A stretch of 64,000 nt of DNA from Vibrio tubiashii ATCC 19109. Its GTDB lineage: Bacteria; Pseudomonadota; Gammaproteobacteria; Enterobacterales; Vibrionaceae. Positions 9,707 to 19,185 of this stretch are shown here, in pieces; position 1 is the first letter of the stretch; every line of letters starts with the position of its first letter. The translations under genes and the position numbers were made by a program. The notes below the pieces were generated by a model, which did no database searches, was not told the DNA's origin, and saw nothing but the letters and a program-made list of their open reading frames with translations. Where the stretch lies: the NCBI RefSeq assembly GCF_000772105.1, contig NZ_CP009354.1:682001-746000 (forward strand), in the 5' to 3' direction.

Positions 9707-11104
9707 TTATTTACCAGTTGGGTTACGGGTATCTTGACCTGAGTTTAGGTTACGCATTAATAGGCCGTACTCTAGATCCATATCTTCTGGAACTGGAATG
9801 AATACGAAGTGGCCGTTTCCTTTTGCGTCCTCAATCTTCTCTGACTTGCGGTTTTCCATTGCTTCAAGTGTGAAGATCACGTTGCCTTTTGGCGTCATGA
9901 GCTCAAGGCTATCACCAACAACGAATTTGTTTTTCACTTCAACTTCAGCAAGGTCACCACGGCGTTTGCCTGTGAATTCACCGACAAATTGCTGAGCGTC
10001 AGAAACTGAGTAACCGTAATCGTAATTTTGGTAAGCGTCATGAGTGTGACGACGGAGGAAGCCTTCTGTGTAGCCACGGTGAGCTAGGCTTTCAAGAGTG
10101 GTCATCAGGCTCTCATCAAATGGCTTGCCTGCAACCGCATCATCAATCGCTTTACGGTAAACTTGCGCAGTACGAGCACAGTAGTAGAAAGACTTAGTAC
10201 GGCCTTCAATCTTGAGTGAATGAACACCCATCTTAGTCAGGCGCTCTACGTGTTGGATTGCACGTAGGTCTTTTGAGTTCATGATGTAAGTGCCGTGCTC
10301 ATCTTCGTAAGCTGCCATCTTCTCTTCTGGACGGTGTGCTTCAGAAAGCAGAACTACTTCATCTGTTGGCTTACCACGACCGATTGTCGTTTCTGGACGC
10401 TCGTCTTGAACTTCAACTGCTTGCGCTTGTGCTGGGTCGAACTTCTCAACGATGTCGCCAGTGTCGTTTTCTTTGCCTTCTTCAACCTTGTATTCCCAAC
10501 GACATGCATTGGTACATGTACCTTGGTTAGGGTCACGTTTGTTGATGTAGCCAGAAAGTAGGCAACGACCAGAGTAAGCCATACATAGAGCACCGTGAAC
10601 GAACACTTCGAGTTCAGTTTCAGGACAGTGCTCACGAATTTCTTCGATCTCTTCCAGAGAAAGCTCACGAGAAACAATCACGCGCTCAACGCCGTTTGCC
10701 GCCCAGAACTTCACTGTTGCCCAGTTTACCGCGTTCGCCTGTACAGACAGGTGAATTGGCATTTCAGGGAAGGCTTCACGAACCATCATGATTAAACCAG
10801 GGTCAGACATGATTAGTGCGTCTGGGCCCATTTCAACCACAGGTTTAAGGTCGCGGATGAAGGTTTTTAGCTTAGAGTTGTGCGGTTGGATGTTACAAAC
10901 CACGTAAAGCTTTTTGCCAAGGGCATGAGCTTCGTCGATACCAATCTTTAGGTTTTCGTGGTTGAACTCGTTGTTACGTACGCGAAGGCTGTAACGAGGT
11001 TGGCCTGCGTATACCGCGTCTGCGCCGTAGGCAAATGCGTAACGCATGTTTTTCAGGCTACCTGCTGGTGACAGTAGCTCAGGTACGAATGCTTTCTCAG
11101 TCAT
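9707..11104 (-). CDS. trhP: Prephenate-dependent tRNA uridine-34 hydroxylase TrhP (YegQ, U32 family)
   Basis: TrhP (YegQ) is a U32-family protein needed to form 5-hydroxyuridine at tRNA position 34, the precursor of cmo5U, using prephenate. The 465-residue product starts with the family signature ELLSPAGSLKNMRYAFAYGADAVY, has the U32 motif LEVFVHGALCMAYSGRC near residue 165 with conserved cysteines, KIEGRTKSFYY, and a C-terminal beta-barrel domain. Older annotations call it a collagenase-like protease, which the sequence alone does not support. It is the first gene of a two-gene unit with the ferredoxin gene. Confidence 0.95.
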   Translation of the reverse strand: MTEKAFVPELLSPAGSLKNMRYAFAYGADAVYAGQPRYSLRVRNNEFNHENLKIGIDEAHALGKKLYVVCNIQPHNSKLKTFIRDLKPVVEMGPDALIMSDPGLIMMVREAFPEMPIHLSVQANAVNWATVKFWAANGVERVIVSRELSLEEIEEIREHCPETELEVFVHGALCMAYSGRCLLSGYINKRDPNQGTCTNACRWEYKVEEGKENDTGDIVEKFDPAQAQAVEVQDERPETTIGRGKPTDEVVLLSEAHRPEEKMAAYEDEHGTYIMNSKDLRAIQHVERLTKMGVHSLKIEGRTKSFYYCARTAQVYRKAIDDAVAGKPFDESLMTTLESLAHRGYTEGFLRRHTHDAYQNYDYGYSVSDAQQFVGEFTGKRRGDLAEVEVKNKFVVGDSLELMTPKGNVIFTLEAMENRKSEKIEDAKGNGHFVFIPVPEDMDLEYGLLMRNLNSGQDTRNPTGK

Positions 11105-11264
11105 GTGTAATTCTCTTAATCTGATCTCAAGTCAGGCCGATTCCACCAGATGGGATCGGGGGCGAAAATTTTACGCCAAAATGTGACCTGTGACTAGGAA
11201 AAAGTCCATAACTAAGATGGGGAATTGCAAAAGGTGCCCGAATAGGTCGAGCACCTAGGAGGCA

Positions 11265-12179
11265 TTAAGCGTTAGGGTGAGGTAAACCACCTAAGCATTC
11301 GTACAGGTTAGGTAGGAATGCGCTTAGCTCGCCACACAGTAGAGAGAAGTCAGCGTCAAAGCGCGCTGCTTGATCTTCACGTGGAATATCATCATTTTGG
11401 TCTTTAAGCTCATCAGAGAACTTCAAGCGTTTAATACTGCCGTCTTCAGCTAAGATGAACTCGATACGCTCTTGCCACCATAATGCCAGTTTAGTCACGA
11501 CTTTATCAGCATCAATATGGCTGCGGATCTCGTCTGCTGTCAGCTCTTGCTTCTTACAGCGAATCACACCGCCTTCTTCAAGCACTGATTTAAGCTCGGC
11601 TTCATCAAGCATTTGAATACCAACCGGCGTCTCACCCGTTTTCACCCACTCAGTCAGGGTTGTTTCTACCGCTTTTTCTGGGATAGCAGGAACCACAGGT
11701 AAGCTGCCCATCGTCTTACGTAGTAGTGCTAAAACATCTTCCGCTTTTTTGAAGCTGCTCGCATCGACTAAAATAAAGCCTTCTTTAGGCAGTATCAGAA
11801 CATAAGTGTGGTTGCTACGGCTAAAGGCGCGCGGAAGCAAATCCATCACAATATCTTCTTTGAGGTTATCTTTTTCTTTCTTTTTAAGAGGGCGACCTTC
11901 TTGCGCTTCAAGAGCTTCTACCTTGGCATTCAAAGAGTCTTTAATGACTGATGCAGGTAGCATTTTTTCTTCTTTCTTAGCGCAGATAAGGATGCGGTTT
12001 TCAGAGACGTGAGTCATCATGTCACCATGCTTGCCCATGGCGGTAACCCAGCCAAATTTCTGCTTATCTTGGCTGCCACACGGGGTAAAACGAAACTCAG
12101 CTAATTGTTTCTCAAGCTGATCTGCGTTGAACTCAATTTCACGGTTAAAACGATACACCAGACAGTTTTTAAACCACAT
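11265..12179 (-). CDS. rdgC: Recombination-associated protein RdgC
   Basis: RdgC forms a ring-shaped dimer that binds DNA without sequence preference and limits RecA loading. The 304-residue product matches the family length (303) and begins [14 protein letters not shown], with [22 protein letters not shown] near residue 32 and a C-terminal LGGLPHPNA. Start ATG at 12179 is preceded by GAGAAAGAG. It is transcribed divergently from phoB. Confidence 0.97.
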   Translation of the reverse strand: MWFKNCLVYRFNREIEFNADQLEKQLAEFRFTPCGSQDKQKFGWVTAMGKHGDMMTHVSENRILICAKKEEKMLPASVIKDSLNAKVEALEAQEGRPLKKKEKDNLKEDIVMDLLPRAFSRSNHTYVLILPKEGFILVDASSFKKAEDVLALLRKTMGSLPVVPAIPEKAVETTLTEWVKTGETPVGIQMLDEAELKSVLEEGGVIRCKKQELTADEIRSHIDADKVVTKLALWWQERIEFILAEDGSIKRLKFSDELKDQNDDIPREDQAARFDADFSLLCGELSAFLPNLYECLGGLPHPNA

Positions 12180-12291
12180 ACTCTTTCTCTATACCTTTAA
12201 ATTAGCAGCCAATCATAAAGACTTTTGTCGCGCTTGTCTTACTGCAAACACACAATAGTGGGATGAAAGTTATATGAAAATTTGTTTTCAA

Positions 12292-12309
12292 AGGTCACAA
12301 AAGTGTCAT
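12292..12309 (+). promoter_or_regulatory. Pho box upstream of phoB
   Basis: AGGTCAC-AAAA-GTGTCAT has the PhoB-box layout: two 7-base half sites spaced by 4 bases, consensus CTGTCAT with AT-rich spacer. It ends 87 bases before phoB, so autoregulation by PhoB is expected. The first half site is the weaker. Confidence 0.6.
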
Positions 12310-12396
12310 AATTGCTAGTAATAATGCCTATGCATCAAGAGGCGGCAGAACTGCCTTAATCATGAGAAAACTCAATTAACATAAGGTTATGCGATT

Positions 12397-13086
12397 ATGT
12401 CTAGAAGGATTCTGGTTGTTGAAGACGAAGCACCAATTCGCGAAATGCTTTGCTTTGTTCTTGAACAGAAAGGTTACCAAGCGGTGGAAGCGGAAGATTA
12501 CGACAGTGCGGTAACTAAACTGGCTGAACCCTTCCCAGATCTAGTGCTACTAGATTGGATGCTACCTGGTGGCAGCGGTATCAATTTTATTAAACATATG
12601 AAGCGTGAAGAGCTGACGCGTAACATTCCTGTTGTGATGTTAACGGCGCGTGGTGAGGAAGAAGACAAAGTCCGTGGACTTGAAGTCGGCGCTGACGACT
12701 ACATCACCAAGCCATTCTCACCTAAAGAGCTGGTGGCTCGCTTAAAAGCTGTGATTCGTCGTGTGACACCAACCGCGCTAGAAGACGTGATTGACGTTCA
12801 AGGTCTTAAACTAGACCCAGTTTCACACCGTGTTACGGCTAACGATGAAGCGTTAGATATGGGCCCAACTGAGTTCAAAATGCTGCACTTCTTTATGACG
12901 CATCAAGAGCGCGTATATAGCCGTGAGCAACTGCTGAACAATGTTTGGGGAACCAACGTTTATGTTGAAGACCGCACAGTGGATGTACATATTCGTCGCT
13001 TGCGTAAAGCGCTAGAGGCAGCAGGGCATGACAAACTGATTCAGACAGTTCGTGGTGCAGGCTACCGATTCTCGACGAAAGCGTAA
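12397..13086 (+). CDS. phoB: Phosphate regulon response regulator PhoB
   Basis: PhoB activates phosphate-starvation genes when phosphorylated by PhoR. The 229-residue product has a receiver domain with the acidic pair E9/D10, phospho-acceptor Asp53 ([10 protein letters not shown]), the switch Thr in VVMLTARG and Lys in [10 protein letters not shown], then an OmpR-type winged helix with [12 protein letters not shown] and [17 protein letters not shown]. Length equals that of E. coli PhoB. It is followed by phoR after 25 bases and is preceded by a Pho box. Confidence 0.98.
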   Translation: MSRRILVVEDEAPIREMLCFVLEQKGYQAVEAEDYDSAVTKLAEPFPDLVLLDWMLPGGSGINFIKHMKREELTRNIPVVMLTARGEEEDKVRGLEVGADDYITKPFSPKELVARLKAVIRRVTPTALEDVIDVQGLKLDPVSHRVTANDEALDMGPTEFKMLHFFMTHQERVYSREQLLNNVWGTNVYVEDRTVDVHIRRLRKALEAAGHDKLIQTVRGAGYRFSTKA

Positions 13087-13111
13087 CAAGCAATACCATT
13101 TGGAGAGGTAA

Positions 13112-14410
13112 GTGGTAGAACGGTTAACTTGGAAAAAGCTAGCCTGGGAGCTAGCTTTTTTTTACACCCCTTGGGTGATTGTAGGCTGGATTTTCGGATA
13201 TATGCCGTGGTTGCTATTAGCTGCCACGGTTTTGCAGCTTGTATGGCATTTACATAACCAGATGCGCTTATCTGCTTGGTTGTGGGACGAAAAGCGTCTT
13301 ACGCCACCTTCAGGCAGTGGTAACTGGGAATCGTTGTTTAACGGTATTTACCGTTTGCAGCAACGCCAACGTAAAAAACGCAAAGAGTTAACCAACCTAA
13401 TTCGCCGTTTCCGCAATGGTGCAGAATCCTTACCGGATGCCGTGGTCGTGTTTCGCGGTGAGGGGAATATTGTCTGGTGCAACAAACTTGCCCAGCACCT
13501 ACTTGGTTTTAAATGGCCCGATGATTCAGGTCAGCCAATTTCGAATCTGATTCGTACGCCGGATTTTATTAAGTACCTCAACAAGCAAGACTTTTCTGAA
13601 CCACTTGAGATGCGTTCGCCGCTCAATGTTGAACGTATGCTTGAACTGCGTATCGTACCCTACACAGAAGGCGAGCACTTGATGGTGGTGCGTGACGTAT
13701 CTCAGCTTAAACAGCTGGAAGGGATGCGTCGTAACTTCTTCGCCAATGTCTCTCATGAGTTAAGAACGCCAATGACGGTGCTGCAAGGTTACCTTGAAAT
13801 GACCGAAGATCCAGACATGGTGGTTGGCCCAATGTGGACCAAAGCTCATGGCGTAATGACTGAGCAGCTCAATCGCATGAATAGCTTGGTTAATCAGTTG
13901 CTGACGCTATCTAAGATTGAAGCTGCGCCGATGCATGAGCTTGAAGAGGTCGTCAATGTCCCTGCGATGCTTGAAGTGCTAGAGAAAGAAGCGGCGAGTT
14001 TAAGCGGTGAGCTCGAACATAAATTGTCGTTCGATGTTGATAGCAGCCTGCGTGTATTAGGCGATGACGACCAGCTACGCAGTGCAATATCGAACTTGGT
14101 ATACAACGCAGTGAAATATACTCCGGCAGGGGCAGATATTCGAGTTCGTTGGTATCAGTCTGCACAAGGTGCGCACTTAGAAGTGGAAGACAGTGGTGAC
14201 GGTATTGAGCCGCAACACTTACATCGCCTGACTGAAAGATTTTATCGCGTTGATAAAGCTCGCTCTCGCGATACAGGCGGCAGTGGCTTAGGTTTAGCTA
14301 TTGTAAAACATGCGCTTAGTCATCATGACTCACACCTTGAAATTCAAAGTGAGGTCAATGTCGGCAGTAAGTTCTCGTTTATTCTGCCACCGCGATTAGT
14401 GGTGAGTTAA
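13112..14410 (+). CDS. phoR: Phosphate regulon sensor histidine kinase PhoR
   Basis: PhoR is the inner-membrane kinase/phosphatase for PhoB and is held inactive by PstSCAB-PhoU when phosphate is plentiful. The 432-residue product has two closely spaced N-terminal membrane segments (about 11-50), a PAS domain (about 100-200, [14 protein letters not shown]), HisKA with phospho-acceptor His215 in VSHELRTP, and an HATPase domain with [12 protein letters not shown] (N box), DSGDGIE and [12 protein letters not shown] (G boxes). The start is GTG at 13112, placed after TGGAGAGG. Its stop overlaps the next gene's start by one base. Confidence 0.98.
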   Translation: MVERLTWKKLAWELAFFYTPWVIVGWIFGYMPWLLLAATVLQLVWHLHNQMRLSAWLWDEKRLTPPSGSGNWESLFNGIYRLQQRQRKKRKELTNLIRRFRNGAESLPDAVVVFRGEGNIVWCNKLAQHLLGFKWPDDSGQPISNLIRTPDFIKYLNKQDFSEPLEMRSPLNVERMLELRIVPYTEGEHLMVVRDVSQLKQLEGMRRNFFANVSHELRTPMTVLQGYLEMTEDPDMVVGPMWTKAHGVMTEQLNRMNSLVNQLLTLSKIEAAPMHELEEVVNVPAMLEVLEKEAASLSGELEHKLSFDVDSSLRVLGDDDQLRSAISNLVYNAVKYTPAGADIRVRWYQSAQGAHLEVEDSGDGIEPQHLHRLTERFYRVDKARSRDTGGSGLGLAIVKHALSHHDSHLEIQSEVNVGSKFSFILPPRLVVS

Positions 14411-15366
14411 TGAGAATAGCCGTAGCGTCAATGTTATTGAGTGTCTGTATCTCTGCTTTTGCGGCGGATGAACTGCCAAGCTACAAGAAAAAGTCGGGGA
14501 TTACGGGCAGCTTAACTAGTGTCGGCTCTGATACTTTGGCAGGTATGACGACCTTGTGGGTTGAGGAATTTAAAGAGCTATACCCGAGCGTTAATGGTCA
14601 GGTACAAGCTTCGGGCTCTTCGACTGCACCCCCTGCGCTGACTGAACGCACAGCGCAGTTTGGTCCTATGAGTCGGCCAATGCGAAATCGTGAGATCGAA
14701 GCATTCGAAAGAGAGCATGGCTACAAGCCGACTGAACTGAGAATTGCCATTGATGCAATTGGGATTTTTGTTCATCGCGATAACCCAATCAAAGGGCTGA
14801 ACTTTTCACAGCTCGACAGTATTTTCTCGGCGACACTCCGTTGTGGTTCAACGCAACATATCAATACTTGGTCAGAGTTAGGTTTAGACTATCAGTGGGC
14901 TAAACGAGGCATGCAGCTGTTCGGCCGAAATTCCGTTTCTGGAACCTACGGCTATTTTAAGAAAAATGCACTTTGTGGTGGTGATTTTAAAAATAGTGTC
15001 AATGAGCAGCCAGGCTCGGCGTCTGTCGTTCAATCTGTCAGCTCTGCAATCAACACTATTGGCTACTCCGGTGTTGGCTATCAGGTTTCTGGAGTGAAGT
15101 TGTTACCGATAGCGAAACAGGGTCAAGATTACATCCAAGCGAGCCAAGAGAATATTCTATCAGGTAAGTACCCACTATCGCGCTACTTGTACGTCTATGT
15201 AAACAAGAACCCAGTTAAACCACTCAGTCCCATCGAGCAAGAGTTCATTCGCTTTATTTATTCAAAGCAAGGGCAGGCCTTGGTGGCGAAAGATGGTTAT
15301 ATTCCCATCTCGACGGACATCGCTCGCCGAGAGTTAGCGAAAGTCGGTATTTCGGAAGAACAGTAA
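14410..15366 (+). CDS. PstS-family phosphate-binding protein, co-transcribed with phoBR
   Basis: The 318-residue product has a signal peptide (about 1-19, ending FAAD) and the PBP-like phosphate-binding fold: GSLTSVGSDTLAGMTTLW near residue 32, QASGSSTAPPAL, and NSVSGTYGYFKKNALCGG near 175. It would bind phosphate (or an analogue) in the periplasm for PstCAB. Its ATG overlaps the phoR stop (TAATG), so it belongs to the phoBR transcript rather than to pstCAB. This is the only PstS-like gene in the window; vibrios often carry another elsewhere, so it may be an accessory binding protein. Confidence 0.9.
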   Translation: MRIAVASMLLSVCISAFAADELPSYKKKSGITGSLTSVGSDTLAGMTTLWVEEFKELYPSVNGQVQASGSSTAPPALTERTAQFGPMSRPMRNREIEAFEREHGYKPTELRIAIDAIGIFVHRDNPIKGLNFSQLDSIFSATLRCGSTQHINTWSELGLDYQWAKRGMQLFGRNSVSGTYGYFKKNALCGGDFKNSVNEQPGSASVVQSVSSAINTIGYSGVGYQVSGVKLLPIAKQGQDYIQASQENILSGKYPLSRYLYVYVNKNPVKPLSPIEQEFIRFIYSKQGQALVAKDGYIPISTDIARRELAKVGISEEQ

Positions 15367-15373
15367 GCCCAGC

Positions 15374-15397
15374 TAGAGCCTCATTTAAGAGGCTCTA
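15374..15397. terminator. Hairpin between the convergent pstS-like and ppx genes
   Basis: A perfect 9-base-pair stem TAGAGCCTC/GAGGCTCTA with a 6-base loop lies between the two convergent stops, but the T-run on either side is short (TTTGC). It could work as a weak bidirectional terminator. Confidence 0.55.
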
Positions 15398-15404
15398 TTT
15401 GCAT

Positions 15405-16898
15405 CTAGAAGCTCAATTCCCAGCCGGCAGCCAGCCAATATTCTTGCTCACTGGTTAGGTCCGCATCGAGCAATTTATTTGCTTCCAACCAGTTTTCATC
15501 TTGCGAAGTGAGTGACCACTTATCGCCATTGATAGACAGTTTAAGCTCTGGCAGCGGTTCATCATTACGTTGACCATTGACTAAGATCGCCAAGCGTAGA
15601 ATACGTATCAAACCGACGATGTGCTTTTTCTTAAACAGGGTAAACTCTTCCATTTCATGCAGTTTGAGGGCTTTTCTTTGGAATCGAACCAACATGGCTA
15701 ACACACGTTGCTGCTCGCGGTTAAAGCCCGGCATGTAAGTATTACGAAGAATGTATGCGGAATGACGGTGAAAAGCTTGCAGGCTGATACTTAACCCTAC
15801 TTCATGTAGCAGTGCGCTCCACTCTAGCAAGTCGAACAGCTCTGAGCTTTTTTTGATGCCGAGATCTTTATGGACTTGCTGCAAAAACTCGGTCGCTTGG
15901 CCTTTGATTTTTGCCGCGTGTTCTAAATCTACGAGATGTTTACTGGCGAGGTTCTCAGTGGTTCGCATACGAATATCAGAGCGTTTAAAGCTGTCTTCCA
16001 TTTCAAACAGGAGACCTTCACGTAGTGCGCCCTCTGAAAAGTGTATCTCAGTAACTTTGAGGCTTTTTACTATTGCGCACAAGATAGCAACGCCGGCGGC
16101 AAAGACGGGTTTACGTTCTGGGGTGAGCCCACTCAGCTCAATCTCATCAATTGTTTCCCACTCGCACAGCGTATCGATCACTTCATTCAGTCTTTTCGCG
16201 TTGATGAGGCCATCCTCATAACCTAAGCCTACTAGAACTTCTCGGATTGCCTTGATAGTGCCAGAAGAACCAAAAGCAACATCCCAACCTTTTTTCTTGT
16301 AGCGATAGGCTAAAGACTCCATCTTCTGCTCGGCGGCGAGAATAGCTTTAGCGAAATTTTTCTTAGATAACTTGCCGTTAGCGAAGTAACGTTTGGTGTA
16401 ACTAACGCAGCCCATTTGCTTACTGTTAATCAATTGGGGCTCGAATCCGCTTCCAATGATCATCTCAGTACTCCCCCCACCAATATCGACCACCAGTTTT
16501 GAGTCTGATTCAGGCTGGGTGTGAGCCACACCAAGGTAGATCAAGCGCGCCTCTTCAATGCCGGGAATAATTTCAATCGGAAAAGGGAGGACTTCCCGAG
16601 CGCGCTGCAAAAAGATATGTGCGTTATTGGCTTGGCGAAGCGTGTGGGTTGCTGCAATGCGAACGTTTTGTTGCTCAAAGCCTTGTAAGCGCTCAGCAAA
16701 AATCGCAAGGCACTCTAATCCACGTTCAATAGAAGCATTGTCTAGGTTTTTTTGTGCGTCGAGCCCAGCAGCTAGCCTAACTCGCTGCTTATGGCGGCTG
16801 ACAAGTTGTAAGTCTTGGTCAATGACTTTCGCTACCACCATATGGAAGCTATTGGAGCCCAAATCTATAGCGGCAACGTCACGAATGTCCGAGGTCAT
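15405..16898 (-). CDS. ppx: Exopolyphosphatase Ppx (Ppx/GppA family)
   Basis: Ppx removes terminal phosphates from polyphosphate; GppA paralogues also hydrolyse pppGpp. The 497-residue product has the ASKHA phosphate-binding motifs [13 protein letters not shown] (residue 9 on) and [13 protein letters not shown] (about 140), then GSSGTIKAI and a C-terminal HD-like helical domain ([16 protein letters not shown]). Its start lies inside the end of ppk1 (20-base overlap), so the two are translationally coupled; this context favours Ppx over GppA. Confidence 0.95.
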   Translation of the reverse strand: MTSDIRDVAAIDLGSNSFHMVVAKVIDQDLQLVSRHKQRVRLAAGLDAQKNLDNASIERGLECLAIFAERLQGFEQQNVRIAATHTLRQANNAHIFLQRAREVLPFPIEIIPGIEEARLIYLGVAHTQPESDSKLVVDIGGGSTEMIIGSGFEPQLINSKQMGCVSYTKRYFANGKLSKKNFAKAILAAEQKMESLAYRYKKKGWDVAFGSSGTIKAIREVLVGLGYEDGLINAKRLNEVIDTLCEWETIDEIELSGLTPERKPVFAAGVAILCAIVKSLKVTEIHFSEGALREGLLFEMEDSFKRSDIRMRTTENLASKHLVDLEHAAKIKGQATEFLQQVHKDLGIKKSSELFDLLEWSALLHEVGLSISLQAFHRHSAYILRNTYMPGFNREQQRVLAMLVRFQRKALKLHEMEEFTLFKKKHIVGLIRILRLAILVNGQRNDEPLPELKLSINGDKWSLTSQDENWLEANKLLDADLTSEQEYWLAAGWELSF

Positions 16899-18990
16899 GT
16901 TTTATTAACGGCTCTTTACGTTTCTGATTCTTAGTTTGTTTTTCTATATTTTTAAGATAGTCGTAAATGGCAATTTGTGAGCGAACTTTCTTTCGGTTTC
17001 CGCGCGCTACGTAGCTATTACTCATTTCTTTATCGATCCATCTCGCCTTCACTGTATCGGTAAAGTGGATGTTAATGATATCAATAATGCGCTGTTTAAG
17101 ACGTTCGTCACGAATAGGGGTTGCGACCTCAATGCGATGGTCAATATTACGTGTCATCCAATCCGCTGAAGAAATGTAAACCTGTGGGTCACCGTTATTG
17201 TGGGTAATCATAACCCTTGGATGCTCTAAGAATCGATCAACAATGCTGATGATCTTGATGTTGTCACTGACGCCTTCGACCCCAGGAACTAAAGAACACA
17301 TACCGCGAATGATCATGCGAATGTTGACCCCAGCCCCACTGGCTTCATAGAGTTTATTGACCAAGCCTTTATCGACTAAGTTATTGGCTTTAAGAGTCAA
17401 CTCTGCCTTTAGGCCTTGCTCTGCATTAGCGATTTCATTGTCTATCAGGCGGTAGAGTTGTTTACGCGAGTTGCGCGGTGAGACGATCAAGTGGTGGAAC
17501 TTAATTGGTCGGTAAGGATTTTCTATGTAGTTGAATACCCCACGAACCTCGTTGGTGAGCTCAGAGTCCGCTGTGAGCAGAGAAAAGTCGGTATAGATTC
17601 GCGCATTTTTTTCGTGAAAATTACCGGTTCCAATGTGCGCGTAACGAACAATCTCATCCTCTTCTCGGCGGCTAATGAGTAGCAGTTTGGAGTGAATCTT
17701 CAGCCCCGGAACGCCAAATATGACATGAACGCCAGCTTCGGTGAGTACTTTTGACCACTCGATATTCGCCTCTTCATCAAAGCGTGCTTGCAGCTCAACG
17801 ACAACAGTCACCGCTTTGCCATTATGAACCGCGTCAATGAGCGAGTTCATAAGGCGTGAGTCTTTGGCGACACGATAGATGTTGATCTTAATGCTCAGCA
17901 CTTTAGGGTCGAACGAAGCTTGCCGTACCCATTCACTGATATGCTCAAAAGTGTGGTAGGGGTAGTGCAGCAAGATGTCCTGCGCCTTGATGGCATCAAA
18001 TTTATTGGCGTATCCGTTAAAGTCGGCACATGCCATTGGCGGTAATGGTTTGTTTTCTAAGTAGTCTCTTCCGACATTAGGAAAGTCGATAAAGTCTTTA
18101 AAGTTATGGTAGCGTCCACCTGGAATTAAGCTGTCATAATTGGAGACTTTGAGTTTTCTACATAGAAAGTCGAGCATAGCTTGCGGCATTTCTCGCTCGT
18201 AGATGAATCTGACCGGCATCGCGGTTAAACGTTGGTTGACCCCTTCAGACATTTGCTCAATTAAGCTGTGTTCGACTTCATAGTTAAGATCATATTCAGC
18301 ATCGCGTGTCATCTTCATCGCATAGCCGTTGAGTTCGTCATAATCGAAAAATCCACTGAACAACTCATCTAAACAGTAGCGAATAATGTTATCGAGTAAG
18401 ATGATGGTTTTACGATGCTTGCGCTTTTGCTCTGGCACCATCACAAAACGAGGTAGATGATCGGTCGGGACTTCAATCAATGCATACTGACTTTGCTCAC
18501 CGCTACGCAAATCAACGGCAATGTAGGCATATTCATCTTTTAGAAACTGCAGCACATCAATATCATCACGCATCATCAGTGGGGTGATGTGAGGTAGAAC
18601 TTGTTTGCGGAAGTATTTTCTTACCCAATTTTGTTGAGTTTCGTTGAGCTGAGTCTCATTGACTAAAAAGATTCTATGTCTTGCCATATCGCGGATCAGC
18701 TCAGCGTATAGTTCATCGAAACGTTCGTTGAGTCGTAGCGCTTTGGTCTGCATCTTGGTTAACAAGTGTTTGGAATTATCATTTATTCCACGTTCTTGAT
18801 TGATCAGAATTCGGCGTTTTACATCGGCAAAACGAACTTTGTAAAACTCATCTAAGTTATTGGAAAATATACCAAGAAAACGGATTCTTTCGATTAAAGG
18901 CACACTTTTATCTGCGGCTTCTTGTAAGACGCGCTCATTGAAAGAGAGCCAACTTAATTCCTTTTCAATATACAGTTTCTCTGCGCTCAT
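16879..18990 (-). CDS. ppk: Polyphosphate kinase Ppk1
   Basis: Ppk1 makes polyphosphate from ATP at the membrane. The 703-residue product (E. coli 688) begins [17 protein letters not shown] and has the phospholipase-D-like catalytic pair of histidines: one in [11 protein letters not shown] (about residue 433) and one in [20 protein letters not shown] about 20 residues on. A basic C-terminal tail follows. It is divergent from pstC and has a Pho box 77 bases upstream on its own strand, so synthesis and degradation genes (ppk-ppx) look phosphate-regulated as a unit. Confidence 0.97.
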   Translation of the reverse strand: MSAEKLYIEKELSWLSFNERVLQEAADKSVPLIERIRFLGIFSNNLDEFYKVRFADVKRRILINQERGINDNSKHLLTKMQTKALRLNERFDELYAELIRDMARHRIFLVNETQLNETQQNWVRKYFRKQVLPHITPLMMRDDIDVLQFLKDEYAYIAVDLRSGEQSQYALIEVPTDHLPRFVMVPEQKRKHRKTIILLDNIIRYCLDELFSGFFDYDELNGYAMKMTRDAEYDLNYEVEHSLIEQMSEGVNQRLTAMPVRFIYEREMPQAMLDFLCRKLKVSNYDSLIPGGRYHNFKDFIDFPNVGRDYLENKPLPPMACADFNGYANKFDAIKAQDILLHYPYHTFEHISEWVRQASFDPKVLSIKINIYRVAKDSRLMNSLIDAVHNGKAVTVVVELQARFDEEANIEWSKVLTEAGVHVIFGVPGLKIHSKLLLISRREEDEIVRYAHIGTGNFHEKNARIYTDFSLLTADSELTNEVRGVFNYIENPYRPIKFHHLIVSPRNSRKQLYRLIDNEIANAEQGLKAELTLKANNLVDKGLVNKLYEASGAGVNIRMIIRGMCSLVPGVEGVSDNIKIISIVDRFLEHPRVMITHNNGDPQVYISSADWMTRNIDHRIEVATPIRDERLKQRIIDIINIHFTDTVKARWIDKEMSNSYVARGNRKKVRSQIAIYDYLKNIEKQTKNQKRKEPLIKHDLGHS

Positions 18991-19066
18991 GATCTTACCT
19001 TTAACCGAAGTGACGAAGTAAAGTATTGAGAAAACTCTCAGATGAATAGCAACTTAAGGTGCTTAG

Positions 19067-19084
19067 ATGACAGTTTTATTGCAA
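19067..19084 (-). promoter_or_regulatory. Pho box for ppk1-ppx
   Basis: Read on the minus strand, TTGCAAT-AAAA-CTGTCAT has two 7-base half sites and a 4-base spacer; the second half site is a perfect match to the PhoB consensus. It lies 77 bases upstream of ppk1. Confidence 0.6.
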
Positions 19085-19120
19085 ATTTTTATTGCATTGT
19101 TTTCAGTTGTTTATTGCGAT

Positions 19121-19138
19121 CTGTAATATAATTGTCAC
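19121..19138 (+). promoter_or_regulatory. Pho box for pstCAB-phoU
   Basis: CTGTAAT-ATAA-TTGTCAC matches the PhoB box layout of 7+4+7 bases with near-consensus half sites. It ends 47 bases before the pstC start, a position suited to replacing the -35 element. Confidence 0.7.
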
Positions 19139-19185
19139 CTAGTAGAAATATTATACCCTCGGACGAAAATAGGTAAGAGAAACAG

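Noticed and set aside
10295..10795. Several open frames opposite trhP
   Set aside because: They mirror the coding frame of trhP, have no ribosome binding sites and encode no recognisable protein.
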